Positions 32,555-43,047 of a stretch of 64,000 nt of DNA are shown one piece after another. The notes below the pieces were generated by a model. That model did no database searches. It saw only the letters and a program-made list of their open reading frames with translations, and was not told where the DNA came from. The translations under genes were made by a program, and so were the position numbers. Every line of letters starts with the position of its first letter. The stretch's first letter is position 1. Source of the stretch: Symsagittifera roscoffensis (Eukaryota > Xenacoelomorpha > Acoela > Convolutidae); contig NC_087068.1 of the NCBI RefSeq assembly GCF_963678635.1, positions 46,639,785 through 46,703,784 of the forward strand. The letters are read 5' to 3'.

Positions 32555-32859
32555 CTCATCGGAATGCAGTGACCACCGCTGTGAAAAGAACTTCCAGGAC
32601 GAGTGAGCGTAGTGGAAATGAGAAGGCAGAGATGCTGAAAGAAGATTTGGAGAGAAACGTGACGTTGTGTCTCCACAACAGTTTCTGCAGAAACAGAGAA
32701 TCCAACGTGGATCCCCTACCTTGCTGTAAGCAGAGGGTAGAAGAGCAGAAGTCTTGGAGAACGGCTTCCAACAGCGTCAGGATAGCCAACGATTTGCTAC
32801 AGGATACGGAGACCGAAAGTGCGGAGTCAGTATCACAGGAGGAAGAAATGGAACATTGA
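32509..32859 (+). CDS. Small charged ORF overlapping the end of the orphan ORF
   Basis: Open from 32509, overlapping the previous frame by about 45 bases. The nearest start-like codon is GTG at 32551, which overlaps the TGA at 32552-32554. It encodes about 100 residues, basic then acidic, ending in a run of glutamates. A further short frame (to 32960), one step back again, ends in a lysine/arginine-rich tail. No family recognised. It could be the C-terminus of the large ORF reached by frameshift, or a chance ORF. Confidence 0.35.
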   Translation: MSAGIGAGAFKRALVTHRNAVTTAVKRTSRTSERSGNEKAEMLKEDLERNVTLCLHNSFCRNRESNVDPLPCCKQRVEEQKSWRTASNSVRIANDLLQDTETESAESVSQEEEMEH

Positions 32860-32960
32860 TGAATGGTCGAGAAAACAAGACGCAACAAGAAAGAAAATTA
32901 GAAGAATTTAGAAGTTTTAGAACTTCTAAACGACGAAAAAAGAAGAGAACAAAGGAGTGA

Positions 32961-34628
32961 TGAAGAAAAGTTAAAACTCAGAATTGTTTTATGTGTGTGA
33001 AAAACTCAAGTGAGAAACCAAGCAACCAAGTTGTAATTGAAAACTGAAACATTTAGTTGAGTTTTGAAATTGTTGCATTTATAAATTTGCATTTTGATTT
33101 TAGCAGAAGTGGCTTTAGAGACACTCACTTATTATTTATTTAGAAAGGCTTAAGAGAAGAGTATATTTAAATATTCGAGCCTGCATGATTGTTTTTAATC
33201 ACTTAGGAAGACTGATCACTTTGTGGTGACGTGGAAGGCTTGAGTAATCTCTCGAAGAGGGAGATTGTTTCATTGTTCTTTCTAACCACAAAGTTTCTTA
33301 GTTTTAATATTACAGGACAATAACAAGCAAGATTTCCGAAGGGAAGAGCATAGTAGGATAATTTTAGCTTGTTGGTTGGCAGGAATGTCCTGCAAGCCAA
33401 CACCTTTTAAATCAAAGAGAAAAAGTTTTAATCGGGACATTGACATTGGAAGTCAGAAAATATGTTTTATCTTAGGTCATATCCTCAATGTGCAGATTGA
33501 TGAAAGAATGTGAAGGCTATAGTGATGTAGTATGATGCCAATTATATTCTGCAGTGAATCGATGTGACGCGGATAAAAGTAAATTCGTGCATTTTGTAAA
33601 TTCTGTTCGATGACACTGTAACTATTTTACGAACATTGCGCGATTCAATGAGGACATTGACCGGACTACCGGGGAGTATGTGGCATTCGACCAGAATGGC
33701 CAAAATGCAATTTGTGCAGAAGTCGAATTTTTAGCAGTAAGCCTTCCGGATTGGTGGTTATTAAGAACTAAGAACGTTATTGGAACGATTGGCCAGACGG
33801 TGAGGGCTGGAATGTTCTAGTATTTTTAAATTTCAAAAATTCGATTTTTGACGTCATATTTCTGAGAAACGTCAGAAACGGCCATTTTGGCTAAAAAACG
33901 AGAAAAACAGGAGAACAACTTTATCTGCGATAGCGAACAGGACGAAAATCGAGATTAAAAACGACAACGAACTACAGAATAGCCGAGGACGTTCCGAGTT
34001 GCAACTATTGTGCTGCTACAATAGTTGCAAGGCCGTTGCGAACAACGGTGTAGGGTAAGAGACAGCCTTCCGGAATAGGAGGAAATCAAGATTAACGAGC
34101 TTGATTTAGCGGATTCGTCAATCCGGAAGGGTAAAGGAACTGAAACTTTTATCCTGCCACGTAAACTTTTAGCATCCTGTCATGTCCTGACTTGAATTTA
34201 ATTGATATTTGGATTAGTTTTGACAAGGATGAGGTGCTAGGAGTTGGGGGGGGGGAGAGGGTTGATCCATCTTCGATGGAGATGATGATTTCTATCTACT
34301 GAACAAAAACAATAGTAATATAATAAGTAGTAACCCTGTTTTTAGGAGTGACCTCGTGGTCTGGGGATACTGAGACCCAGCCATGAGCTCACTAGTTGCA
34401 TGTAATTAAGTTAATTTGAGCGTTCTGGTCGAAGCCGGAGAGCAGTAACGTTTTTGTCGACCCGATGTTAGAAAGACCACCGAAAAGTACTGGCTTGGTA
34501 GAGACGGTGAAAATCATGCAAAGCTCTGTTTAGACGTTAGCCAGTCGTCTTAAGACTTAGTTTTGTTATCCGTCGATATGTATCTTCCGGGTGAATATAC
34601 ATCCTTATAAAGCAGAGTTTATCTTCTA
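32961..34628 (+). other. 3' non-coding region and probable LTR of the large element
   Basis: AT-rich, with no credible gene. At 34060-34135 a 75-bp segment with the AGCCTTCCGG...GATTCGTCAATCCGG pattern resembles 2480-2555 in the tandem elements and carries one CCGGAAGGGT motif. A purine tract with about ten G occurs at 34221-34260. These suggest LTR sequence of a related subfamily, and so the 3' end of the large element, somewhere in 33.6-34.3 kb. The exact end and target-site duplication were not found. Confidence 0.45.
34060..34135 (+). repeat. Segment related to the LTR-like block at 2480-2555
   Basis: Shared words in the same order: AGCCTTCCGG, then GAAATC, a GATTTNG(T/C)GGATTC core, and CAATCCGGA(A/G)GGGTA. 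I estimate roughly 70% similarity by eye. It links the far end of the large element with the tandem elements at the left edge. Confidence 0.65.
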
Positions 34629-35056
34629 CTCACATTCCATCTGTTTTAGAACCACGACACCTCTACAGGACCGATCAGAAGCGACCAGACGGTTTGACGC
34701 TCGTTCCATGGGCTGTTGGTAAGCAGCTCTTGTGGGATGTAACGGTAGTAGACTCCTTAGCTCCTTGTAGGATTAATGCCGGGTCTGTTTGTAACCCTGG
34801 TACGGCTGTCGCTGGAGCGGAAGAGCGAAAATATGACAAGTATAAAGATCTTGCAAATGATGGATATCTTTTTCAACCGCTAGCTTTTGAAATTCAGGGC
34901 GCGGCCGGCCCCAGCACAGAATTTTTTTGAGCAAGCTTTGTAAGAACCTAAGCATATGCACTGAGAAACCCAGAGCAGGCAGCTTTTTAAAATAGAGAAT
35001 CTCCCTGGCAATACAGATTGCGAACGCCGCTTGCGTACTCGGAACGATAAATGACA
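34629..35056 (+). pseudogene. Decayed C-terminal fragment of a retroelement reverse-transcriptase ORF
   Basis: Reading 34629-34927 gives R-P-D-G-L-T-L-V-P-W, then G-K-x-L-L-W-D-V-T followed by L-A-P, and a later G-P-S-T-E motif. After a shift at a T-run (about 34921-34929) the sequence continues with K-L-C-K and T-E-K-P-R-A-G-S-F-L-K, one stop, then a hydrophobic A-x-x-I-A-N-A-A segment. I recognise this order of motifs as the tail of reverse-transcriptase-like ORFs that are very abundant in invertebrate genomes; the exact clade is unsure. With one frameshift and one stop, and no RT core nearby, it is a dead fragment. Confidence 0.65.
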
Positions 35057-35946
35057 AAATAACTTTCGACGAATTTTTTTATTTGTAACACTTGTATATT
35101 ATATTTTCTCGTGTCGAGTTGCGTGTTCTTATTGAAGAAACGTTCTTATTGAATCGATTTTAATTGAATAGGATTTAAACACTAGTCATCTTCTTTTATC
35201 ATTATCACTTCCATATCTAGAAAATTCCAAGGATTTTGACTGGAATACGTGATGAAGGGCCTCCTCACTGTAACCTCGGTTACTACGATTTTTTGACCTT
35301 CTGATTACCTCTAAAAAGCTTAAGGGGTGGAGATTTTTTAGTAGATACAATAGGGGGATTGTTAAGTAGATCCGAGTTTCGCTCAAAACCTATAACCACT
35401 GCGGGCAATTGCATCCGAAGCGTCGAAATGTTTTATAGTAAAATCTGGATGCTCATAGCAGTATTTAAAAATTAGGCTAGCATCGGATAATCGCCAATCT
35501 CGCAATTTGAATTTGGTCTGACAAAAAATTCAAGGTTGTTCGGCTTCAGATTTTGCTTGTAAAAAAGCATCGAAAAGACCTGATTGCTCATTTTAATTAA
35601 TTCTGTCTGTCCGAACTTTTTGCTACTAATTATAAGTGTTCTTTTTGCTCTGAAAAATTACATGGCAGTTCCTTGAATGAAAACTTTCTTTTTCAATTGT
35701 GCTTTCGAAATACGGCAAACCTACGTTTTTCCAAAAAAGCGCAATCATTTTGCATTGCTCTTTTGTCATTTCAAATGCAGTTTTCAAAATTGATTGCAGT
35801 CCTAACGCCATATCACTGTCACGAGGTCAGAATTTTTTCAAAAATTTAGGACTTTTCCGATAAATTTGTTAAAAGCGATAAATGTATAAAAACTCATATC
35901 AGAGTATTTTGTCCTCGGCTTTGTTGCTTAGTCTCTTTGTATTTGG
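35057..35946. other. AT-rich spacer; one weak minus-strand exon candidate
   Basis: A minus-strand open stretch at 35310-35186 follows a TTTTTAG acceptor and ends in TGA. It could be an extra 3' exon of the neighbouring minus-strand gene, but I found no matching donor. Otherwise I see nothing here. Confidence 0.3.
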
Positions 35947-36156
35947 TCAAAAGAAAAGTCCCTTTCCTCGTATCTCATCTTCATAAAGATCAATCATAGA
36001 CTCAATGTGCCGTAATTGAGAAGTGGTCTCTACACATTCTGGCTCAGAGTTCATAATAGTTTGATATTGCTGGCTGGCGTCCATTAGTAGCTTTTCTAAT
36101 TCAGGTAAGCGGATTTCGAGCCAATGGTTCTCAGCCTGAGAATGTGGCACTCGGAA
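35947..36156 (-). CDS. Terminal exon of an unidentified minus-strand host gene
   Basis: On the minus strand a long T-run ending in CAG precedes position 36156. The exon is open in phase 0 for 69 codons to TGA at 35949-35947. The peptide is helical and charged, with leucines and isoleucines spaced as in a helical bundle or spectrin-like segment (L-E-I-R-L-P-E-L-E-K-L-L near the start). Its phase matches the donor of the exon at 41882-42321, 5.7 kb upstream on the same strand, so I place the two in one gene. Family not recognised. Confidence 0.45.
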   Translation of the reverse strand, partial: FRVPHSQAENHWLEIRLPELEKLLMDASQQYQTIMNSEPECVETTSQLRHIESMIDLYEDEIRGKGLFF

Positions 36157-36737
36157 CTGAAAAAAAAACTCGTTCAATAAAAATAGAAAAAAGATATGGA
36201 AACTACCTTTGCGATCCCTAGACATGATTTTTTTAAAACTGGTTGATTGAAGTCATTTTAAACGTATATATGTCACTTCTCGTATCGACTAGATGAAACT
36301 TTTTGAAAGACTGCTAGTCACTGGGGAGAAACATTTTCTTGGTGTGTCTACGCAAAACCAGGGGCCACAAATAGGAATATGCCGTGTGGTATATATTTCA
36401 AAAAGTTTTCCCAGTGTCGAGAAAATGCAGCACAGATTTGCCATTGTTCAGTTTTAGTCTAATATCGAGCAAGTAGGACTTCTGCTGGTATATCTTTCAT
36501 TTTTCATATTTTGAAGCCTTTCAGTCGTGATTCGAACGATTATAAAAATTTTTATTCCAGTGTCGAGAAAAACCGGTTTGCAATTGTTCAGTTTTAGTCT
36601 AATATTGAGTAAGTAGGCCTTCTACAAGTAAATTTTTTATTCAACTAGTTGTTTTGTTTGTAAACATTATTGCACTTGCGAGAGCAACAGTTGACCTTAC
36701 TTAACCCGTGCTTAGACAAGCAAAGCTTCTGTTATAA

Positions 36738-37260
36738 TATGAACCTTCTTTTTTTTCAACCTAAATCGCAAATATTGTTGCGATGCAAATGTTGCGGCAA
36801 AATTCGTTCATTTTGAAAGTGTTCATTTTGATCCACCAGCTATTAAGTGCAGCCAATGCTAAGGATATTAACACATACTATTATATTATTATTTGCACTT
36901 TAGCCTCAAGGTATCATGGATCTGTAGTGTACGGGTAGGAGAGGAGGCCAGCAACTAAATAACTAAATAAGAGGGTTTGAACCTGGGCAGGGTCGGATGT
37001 TTTTAATGAACTTTTTCGTATACTAGTTACAATGCGTCCGCTCTATAAATTGAGGCATGTTAATTGTTTTTTTTTTCAAATTGACTGGTTACTGCTAAGG
37101 CGTCATAATTGGCTTGCGTTACTTAGCAGACTCATAATTGAAGTGCGTCACTTAAGAAACTATGTAGACTCAAAGTTTTACTCCTTCAGTTTTTTCCAGT
37201 AGCATTATCGGTCATATTTTTGCTTGTGTAAGCGAAGTGCAACTCGCCTCTGTGTTTACA
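36738..37260 (+). repeat. Dispersed repeat family X, copy 1
   Basis: Matches 44163-44672 over about 500 bp with clear but imperfect similarity. Shared landmarks are CAACCTAA(A/G)TCGCAAATATT, GCTAAGGATATTAACAC, ATGCGTCCGCTCTATAA and the end CGCC(T/C)CTGTGT. No protein coding. Probably a non-autonomous transposon. Confidence 0.85.
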
Positions 37261-37261
37261 A

Positions 37262-37672
37262 CCGTTTTCCAACTGTTATCCTTGTTTTGAAATCACTGTT
37301 TTGAATATTTAAAAAGTTCCATATCTTCTCAAATTTTCCGAAAAAGGTTTAAAACACCTTTTTTGAAGTAAGGTCAGCAACCGGTTATCGTTGTTTGAAG
37401 TCACGGTTTTGAAGTTGCCATTCTTTAAAAATTTCTATATCTCAAATTTACCCAGAAAGGTTAGAAACACTATCTTCATATTAAAAAATGCTTTGGCACA
37501 TGAATTTTTGCAGGTAAGGTCATCAATCGGTTATCCTTGTTTTGAAGTCACTGTTTTGAAGATTCTCTTCTTTAAACAGATCTATATGTTCTCAAATTTT
37601 CCGAAAAAGTTTGAAAACACCATCTTCAAATCAAAAAAGACTTCGGCACCGACTTTTTTGCAAGAAGGGTCA
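37262..37672 (+). repeat. About 145-bp tandem repeat, three diverged units
   Basis: Units start near 37262 (shortened), 37371 and 37516. Each has GGTTATC(C/G)TTGTTTGAAGTCA, TTTTGAAG, a CTCAAATTT segment and AAAACACC/ACACTATCTTC. Some ORFs run through it but have no recognisable content. Confidence 0.75.
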
Positions 37673-38799
37673 TACTAGGGTTTCAGCATAGCCGAAAATT
37701 GAAGTCAATGGGTCACCTAAAAATTTCAACAAATACCCCATCTGTTTGCAAATACACAGTTTTGTTGCTAATTTTATTGCACTTGTAAGCGCAACTGTGT
37801 TGTAATCGGGAACTAGACTTTTGCTCCCGTAAACAACTAAAGACAAATATTTTAATAAATTAGGAAAAACGTGCAGTTATTTGAACGCGATGTCATGCTC
37901 AATTTCTTGAAAATTAAAAAAACTATAAATATTCAAATTCAAATATAGCTTAAGTTCAAATTGAGAAATTTGATATTTATATTTCGAGTCCTTATTCAGC
38001 AGTTAATAATTTTTTCAAATAAAATGAGAAAAAATTTTAGAGAAAGATTTTTTTTGGATTCAATGTTTTCGTCCTAGCTTCTGTCGGCTCAAATTCCGTT
38101 TTTTCAAATGAAGTGTTTATCTATTACGGTTGTTTATCAGCTTCCTTTGCAAAATGGGTGTTTATTCCGATTAAATATAATTGAAAGTTGTTCTGTAATT
38201 TGTAAATTTATCAACTCTGATTTTGTATATGTATTTCGATTAAATTGTTTTTGCTGATTTTATAACGGTTAACTCTCATCCTATTGCGTACTTTGGAGAG
38301 AAATTATGTTCCTCGACTTTCGAGTGTTTCAATAGGGATGTATCCTGAAAGCTGTTAGTTTCGAAATTTTATGGCTCAAATTTTCTGGACAACCCTTATG
38401 TTTCGGCTAAACGGGAGTCGACCCAAGTTTTTTTGGCTCAGTTGGCGCTCGTTAAAGGGTTGTCAGTGCATTTTAACGCTGTTTATCAAATTCATCAGAT
38501 GTGAACTTGTGATATTTTTTAGTTTAAGTATATTTTTCTTCTTCCGTCTCTTTTTTTTTCACTATCTGGTAAGTCTGTGTCTATTGTATCAAATTGAACT
38601 TTGTCATTGCTTCATACCCACGCATTGTCGGCTTAGTGACCTGCCGAGATTTAATACTAAAAGTGTACTATTGTTTGTGAATGTGTTTCTTGACTGTTTT
38701 TCTGAAGTTGGAGCAAGGGTAATTCAACCTTGACCTTGGCTTTCTTTGCAGAGTTCGCACGTGAAATTGTTTTACGTTTCAATCTGCTTTATTTTAATT
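37673..38799. other. AT-rich intergenic sequence
   Basis: Contains a fragment of the repeated CGGGAACTAGACTTTT string near 37808-37825. The ORF at 38371-38733 is rich in F, L and S as expected of T-rich DNA and is not supported. Nothing else seen. Confidence 0.5.
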
Positions 38800-38990
38800 T
38801 CAAATTACCGACTTTTTAGTCTCGTTATACCTGGAGGTATCATTAAGCATATGCTTGAGACGATAAAGGCCATAGTTTCGAGTCCGGCCGACACTTGGTT
38901 GTAAATGTTATGCATTTTTCACACTATCGTCTCTGCCTTTTTTCGCCGGCTTTGTTCCCGCAGCAGTCTTTGATTCATGCTGCGCTTTAC
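38800..38990 (+). repeat. SINE-like repeat with tRNA-type B box
   Basis: CCTGGAGGTATCATT...GAGACGATAAAGG...GTTTCGAGTCCGGCC lines up with 43290-43350 and 47345-47410. GTTTCGAGTCC is one base from the pol III B-box consensus. It belongs to dispersed family Y (43165-43912, 47216-47926). Confidence 0.55.
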
Positions 38991-39179
38991 CTGTTAAGTT
39001 ATACTTTTATCTCATTAGGTTATTTTGCCCACTTTTGAATTAAGATTGACATGGCATCATATTTCATATTTTCTCAAACAATCCTTAGGTTCTTCTGTCT
39101 TTCGTCTGACAAACTATTCTTTGAAATTTTCATTACCATCGATTTTTTTTCTTTCGCTATCTTACCCTTGTGATAAGAA

Positions 39180-39263
39180 AGGATATTGCAATCGGGAACT
39201 AGACTTTTTCCGGTTAACAGCTTTGTTCACAGAATCTTCACTTCTAGAAGTGAAGATCCTGTG
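39180..39263 (+). repeat. Family-Y fragment with a 36-bp near-perfect palindrome
   Basis: The family string ATCGGGAACTAGACTTTTTCCGG is followed by an inverted repeat at 39228-39263. The central 24 bases (39234-39257) are a perfect palindrome centred on TCTAGA, and the arms extend by CACAG/CTGTG after one mismatch. It could extrude a cruciform or form an RNA hairpin. Confidence 0.9.
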
Positions 39264-41881
39264 GACAACTTCTAGCGGATCTTCGTTTCTTAAGATTCTT
39301 GAAAATTCAAATAAAAGTACTATCAGTTAGCTAGTAATTAGTTCAAGTCCGTTTCAGGTTGTAATTATCTTTCCAAAAAAAATTCTCATTTTTTTGGCTT
39401 CCTGGTTTTCGTCCTAGTTTCTATCGGTTCAATTTCCGTCTTTTTAAACGCCATTTTTTAAAAATCTGACAGATTTTTTATTTATGAATTTTTAAAGCAT
39501 GGGTTGTGGTCCGATTTGAATAGTTCGTTCACCAGAACTGATTTCAAAACTTTGTAAATTTACCATCTGATTTTGAGTTTTTTTAATTTTTTTGTTCGTT
39601 TTTTTTTAATATTCAAACAGGTTCAATTTATGTTAGATTGACTATGTCAACTTGTTTTGCGTAATTTTGAGGGCAAATATCCATTTGGGATTGGGTTTTA
39701 GTTTGGATGGGTCGTAAAAACTTAATAGTTTTTAGTGAAATTTATTATGACAACAGTTTTGTTTTAGGCTCAACAGGTTTCGACCCGTTTAGACCCGAAA
39801 GTAGTTTTTTTTTTCAACTAAATTTTCCATATTTTTTCAACTTATTTTTTCTTTCATTTACTATTTTGTAGCGTTAGATGTTTTTTTTGTATCGCAAGTG
39901 TTGTAAAGCCATGCTTCGCCTCTGTGTTGAATTTTTCAGCAATTATTCAAAAGCTGCTCATGGAAACCAATTAAATTGCGTTGCCACGAGGCCACAAATA
40001 TTTGTCCTGTAATCCATAAAGTAAAGGTCTCTTCTTGTTGATGTTGCTGTAGTAGCCTCATTTACTGTAGACGCCGTTAGTTCACTTTGTTTCGGCTAAT
40101 AGTGGTTTCGTGTCGTTCCTGGAAGGTGCTTTTGGCACCCAATGGGATAAGTAGGGCATACCGGTAGCATTTGTTACTTGAACGTCGTTTTAACCCTGGA
40201 CTCGACGGAATTGATGTTTGTTGTTACTAGTAGCTGCTCACAAGCATCGATTCGTCTGCAGCCTCAACTCGCTTTTGTCAATTATTTTTGGTACTCCACA
40301 ATCGTAATTGTCGAGTTTGATTTGTTACGTCGTCTCGTTTTCAAACAGTGACTGTTGCGATCCCAGGGTTCGCTAAGAGCGGGAAAGCCCCCTATTCCAG
40401 CCCTGAGTAAACTCCTGTTCTAGGGAGTAGTTTTGTTATAGAAAACCGAGCGAAACTCCCGTGCCCAGTTCTGGCGGGCAGTTTTTAATTAGTGCGGAGA
40501 AACGAAAAAACTGCTCATGTGAGTTGGTTTTTGTTACTGGGGAACCTACAAAACCCCTCCTGTCTATGCTTACAATAGCTTATTTAAGCGTACTTTAAGC
40601 CGTAAAAACTTAGGTGTACTCAAATAAAGTAGTTTTTGGAGTTTATAGCGCTTTTAAACAAAAGTTAAAGTTTCAGAATTTTGGAAAATTTCGAGTCATT
40701 TTTCTTAAAAAACTGTTTTCCGAATGGTCTTTTTTTGCTATGACTGTCAAATATGTCCAATTTTTTTCGCTCAGATCTTTTTTATCATACCTTACAGAAA
40801 AAACGACACTAATTTGAAAAAAAAGTTATTGTATTCTTCTAAGACAGTGGTCGGAACACTCTGTGCTACTTGCATAGTATACGGTTATCCTTGTTTCATT
40901 ATGGTATTTTTCAGCCAGACTGTTTCAATTTTCTGGATTTATAGTATGAGTGTGTTGTGTGGTAGTCAGCTCTGTGTGATTGGTGAGCTTCGACAAAGAA
41001 TTGTTTGCACAGCAAATGTCATCAAACGCAGCATCAACTCGTCGTAGTTGATCTCGAGTTCTGTTGTGCTGTTGTGAGGTCAGCATCCTCCGTCAAGGTA
41101 ATAAGTTATTTCAAGGGAGTTTAGCTCTCCCTCATTTAGCTGAACACCTTCAGCTGACATAGTTTGAAAAGGGTCTGCATGATTTTGTGTCCGTTCTTCT
41201 TTTCTTGTTTGAATTAGTGGTTTGGATTTAACATTGTTTAGTGCCGTTAAACCAGCAACTAAGAAACTTTGAAAAATGCGTATGATATTTTTAAAAAAAA
41301 TACAAACTGAGCTTTTATAACGCTGAAATTATTTTTTTTGAAATATTTTTAGTAAAAAAAATTGACCATTGGTAAAATTCATATGCTGCTCATCTTTTTC
41401 CCAAAAAATAGCCTACTGAATTCGTAATGCGGAAATTAATTTTTTAAGACCACCTTGTATTATAAGTTTATGAGGGCTTAAGAAACTCAAAAGCCGCCTT
41501 TTCTCTAATTCCAGAAAAGTTTCATTCAGTCATTTTCATCGAAATGGGAAGAAACCATGGCCTGGAGTGGGTTTCTTCCCCCGACTTTAGGTTTTTCTAG
41601 AAATTCTTGGTGAGGGTTAAGTGTGATGGCATAATGAAATGCGCTAATTTTTGCAATATCTAGGCATCATACAAAAATGCTCTCAATTCCATACAAAGGA
41701 AACTGACAATTCTCGTAAAGTTATGTAAGTATAAGTTTGGAAAAAATTTGGCAGCTTATTGACAAAACAATTTCCCGGATGTTAAGGGATCAGTCACTGA
41801 TAAACGAAATGAAAAAAGTTACTGGAGTTTTTTTTAAATTCTAAATAGCAACGAACTAGTCAAGTAAAATTGAATGAGAAC
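39264..41881. other. AT-rich intergenic sequence, no gene supported
   Basis: T-rich repeats ending in GCTTCGCCTCTGTGT (about 39910) show further decayed family-Y copies. A GC-richer island at 40360-40560 with several short inverted strings stands out, but I could not match it to an RNA family. ORFs here are short and of low-complexity composition. Confidence 0.5.
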
Positions 41882-42321
41882 CTTTTTGCAATATCTAGTT
41901 GTCCAATCATCTCCAGATAAAGATTCCAGAGACCCAGCCAGTCGTCTATTCGAACCAGTGGAGCTTCTTGCTAGAGATCCGGCCAGCGCGATGTCACTTG
42001 TGCTGATACCAGATCCCTGAGAGTTAACACTCGAAGGACTCATGGATCCATGTTGAAACATGGATCCTGGCATGAAACTGCTCGATTGTTGTTGGCGATA
42101 TGGACTAGCAGCCAGAGCCGCATGAGTAGGAGGTGCCCAGGTTTGCCGTTCCGGAGTTTGGGGCATCATTGGCGACATCTTTGATTTGATGCTAGAAGCA
42201 TATTGTAAATTGCGCAACGTAGGCGACGCAGGTGCCGCGTGACTCTGAAATTCCTGGTCATCAGCGAATGCGTCATCGTCTACGTTTGATTCTTCGAATT
42301 GATTTTCCCAGAATCTCCGTT
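41882..42321 (-). CDS. Internal (or first) exon of the unidentified minus-strand gene
   Basis: 440 bp on the minus strand, preceded by a TTTTTATTTTTCAG acceptor and followed by a weak GTTCTC donor. The encoded ~146 residues start acidic (D-D-D-A-F-A-D-D) and become rich in S, P, M and Q with several S-P/T-P sites, typical of a disordered, phosphorylated region. An upstream ATG (42343) in the same frame means it might also be a first exon without a splice. Divergent to RANBP2 and about 660 bp from its first coding exon, so the two may share a promoter region. The protein family is not recognised. Confidence 0.5.
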
Positions 42322-42979
42322 CTGAAAAATAAAAAGTAGTCATTTTTGATTATGATTTATATGTTCATCACTATATACATATCCTGGTTGAATGAAATCA
42401 ACGAACGCAACAAAAAAAATAACAAGGATGAAGCTATTTAGAAAAATTAACAAAAGTAAATGAATAGCAGTTTTTATTGTGATCATAGTTATCTTGTCGG
42501 ATTAACGGGGCAAGGCGGACAAAAAAAATAATTGGAAAAACTGGTAGAAAAATTGGAACACTTCATCTGTACCAAAATAAAACCATGAATTACTGTCTCC
42601 AGTTTGAGACTAGCAGCGTAGCGTTCAAGGTTCTCAAATTTAAAAATAGCTTAGATTTTGGGAAAGGAGGGTTTGGAGAGAGTTTTTCATTGGCTTATTT
42701 TATGTTATTCACCGTTTTCACTCATCTGTCTCTTTGACATTTTGCTGTGTTTTTAAGCGTTTCTTGGTGATATTTAAAATATTCTTGGTTTTGTTTCATC
42801 AAATTATCAAACTTGATTGGCGACTTCTCTAAAACCGCTGTGAAAAAAGGTCAGAAGTCGTTGCTTAAATGCCGGATTTTTGTAAGCATAAGTAAAATTC
42901 TTTCATCAGCTCTTATTTGAATTTTTTGTTTCAAGTGAATTTGACAGTTGTAATTATTAGTATAATTTTTTCTTTTCAG
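42322..42979. other. Region between divergent genes, upstream of RANBP2
   Basis: It should hold the RANBP2 5' non-coding exon and/or promoter unless the mRNA receives a trans-spliced leader. A strong acceptor ends at 42979. No TATA box or CpG-rich segment stands out. Confidence 0.4.
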
Positions 42980-42984
42980 ATATA

Positions 42985-43047
42985 ATGAAAACGAAAGAAT
43001 CGATTGACAAACATGCTAAATTAGTGTTATCTCAATCCGGAGCTAAA
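42985..43047 (+). CDS. RANBP2: RANBP2 coding exon 1
   Basis: ATG at 42985, 21 codons, GTGAGT donor at 43048, phase 0. A strong TTTTCTTTTCAG acceptor ends at 42979, only five bases before the ATG, so an upstream non-coding exon or a trans-spliced leader is needed. The short peptide precedes the first TPR helix, as in other Nup358 proteins. Confidence 0.85.

Noticed and set aside
34221-34260. Definite polypurine tract marking the 3' LTR start
   Set aside because: G-rich runs occur in several unrelated places in this window; without a mapped LTR it is only suggestive.
34694-34930. A 78-codon host gene
   Set aside because: Reads as the tail of a retroelement reverse-transcriptase ORF that continues after a frameshift and a stop; better as a transposon fragment.
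35186-35310. Last exon of the minus-strand gene
   Set aside because: An acceptor and stop are present, but no donor of matching phase was found upstream; kept only as a weak note.
35626-35811. Minus-strand 61-codon ORF with protein-like text
   Set aside because: No splice sites of fitting phase, low length, no recognisable family.
38371-38733. 120-codon hydrophobic ORF suggesting a membrane protein
   Set aside because: F/L/S-rich composition follows directly from T-rich DNA; no start context or homologous features.
40360-40560. Structured non-coding RNA gene in the GC-rich island
   Set aside because: Short complementary strings exist, but no known RNA family, internal promoter or terminator could be recognised.
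42985-43047. CTCAATCCGGAGC in RANBP2 exon 1 as a copy of the retroelement motif
   Set aside because: A ten-base partial match inside coding sequence, lacking the GGGGTC half; chance.
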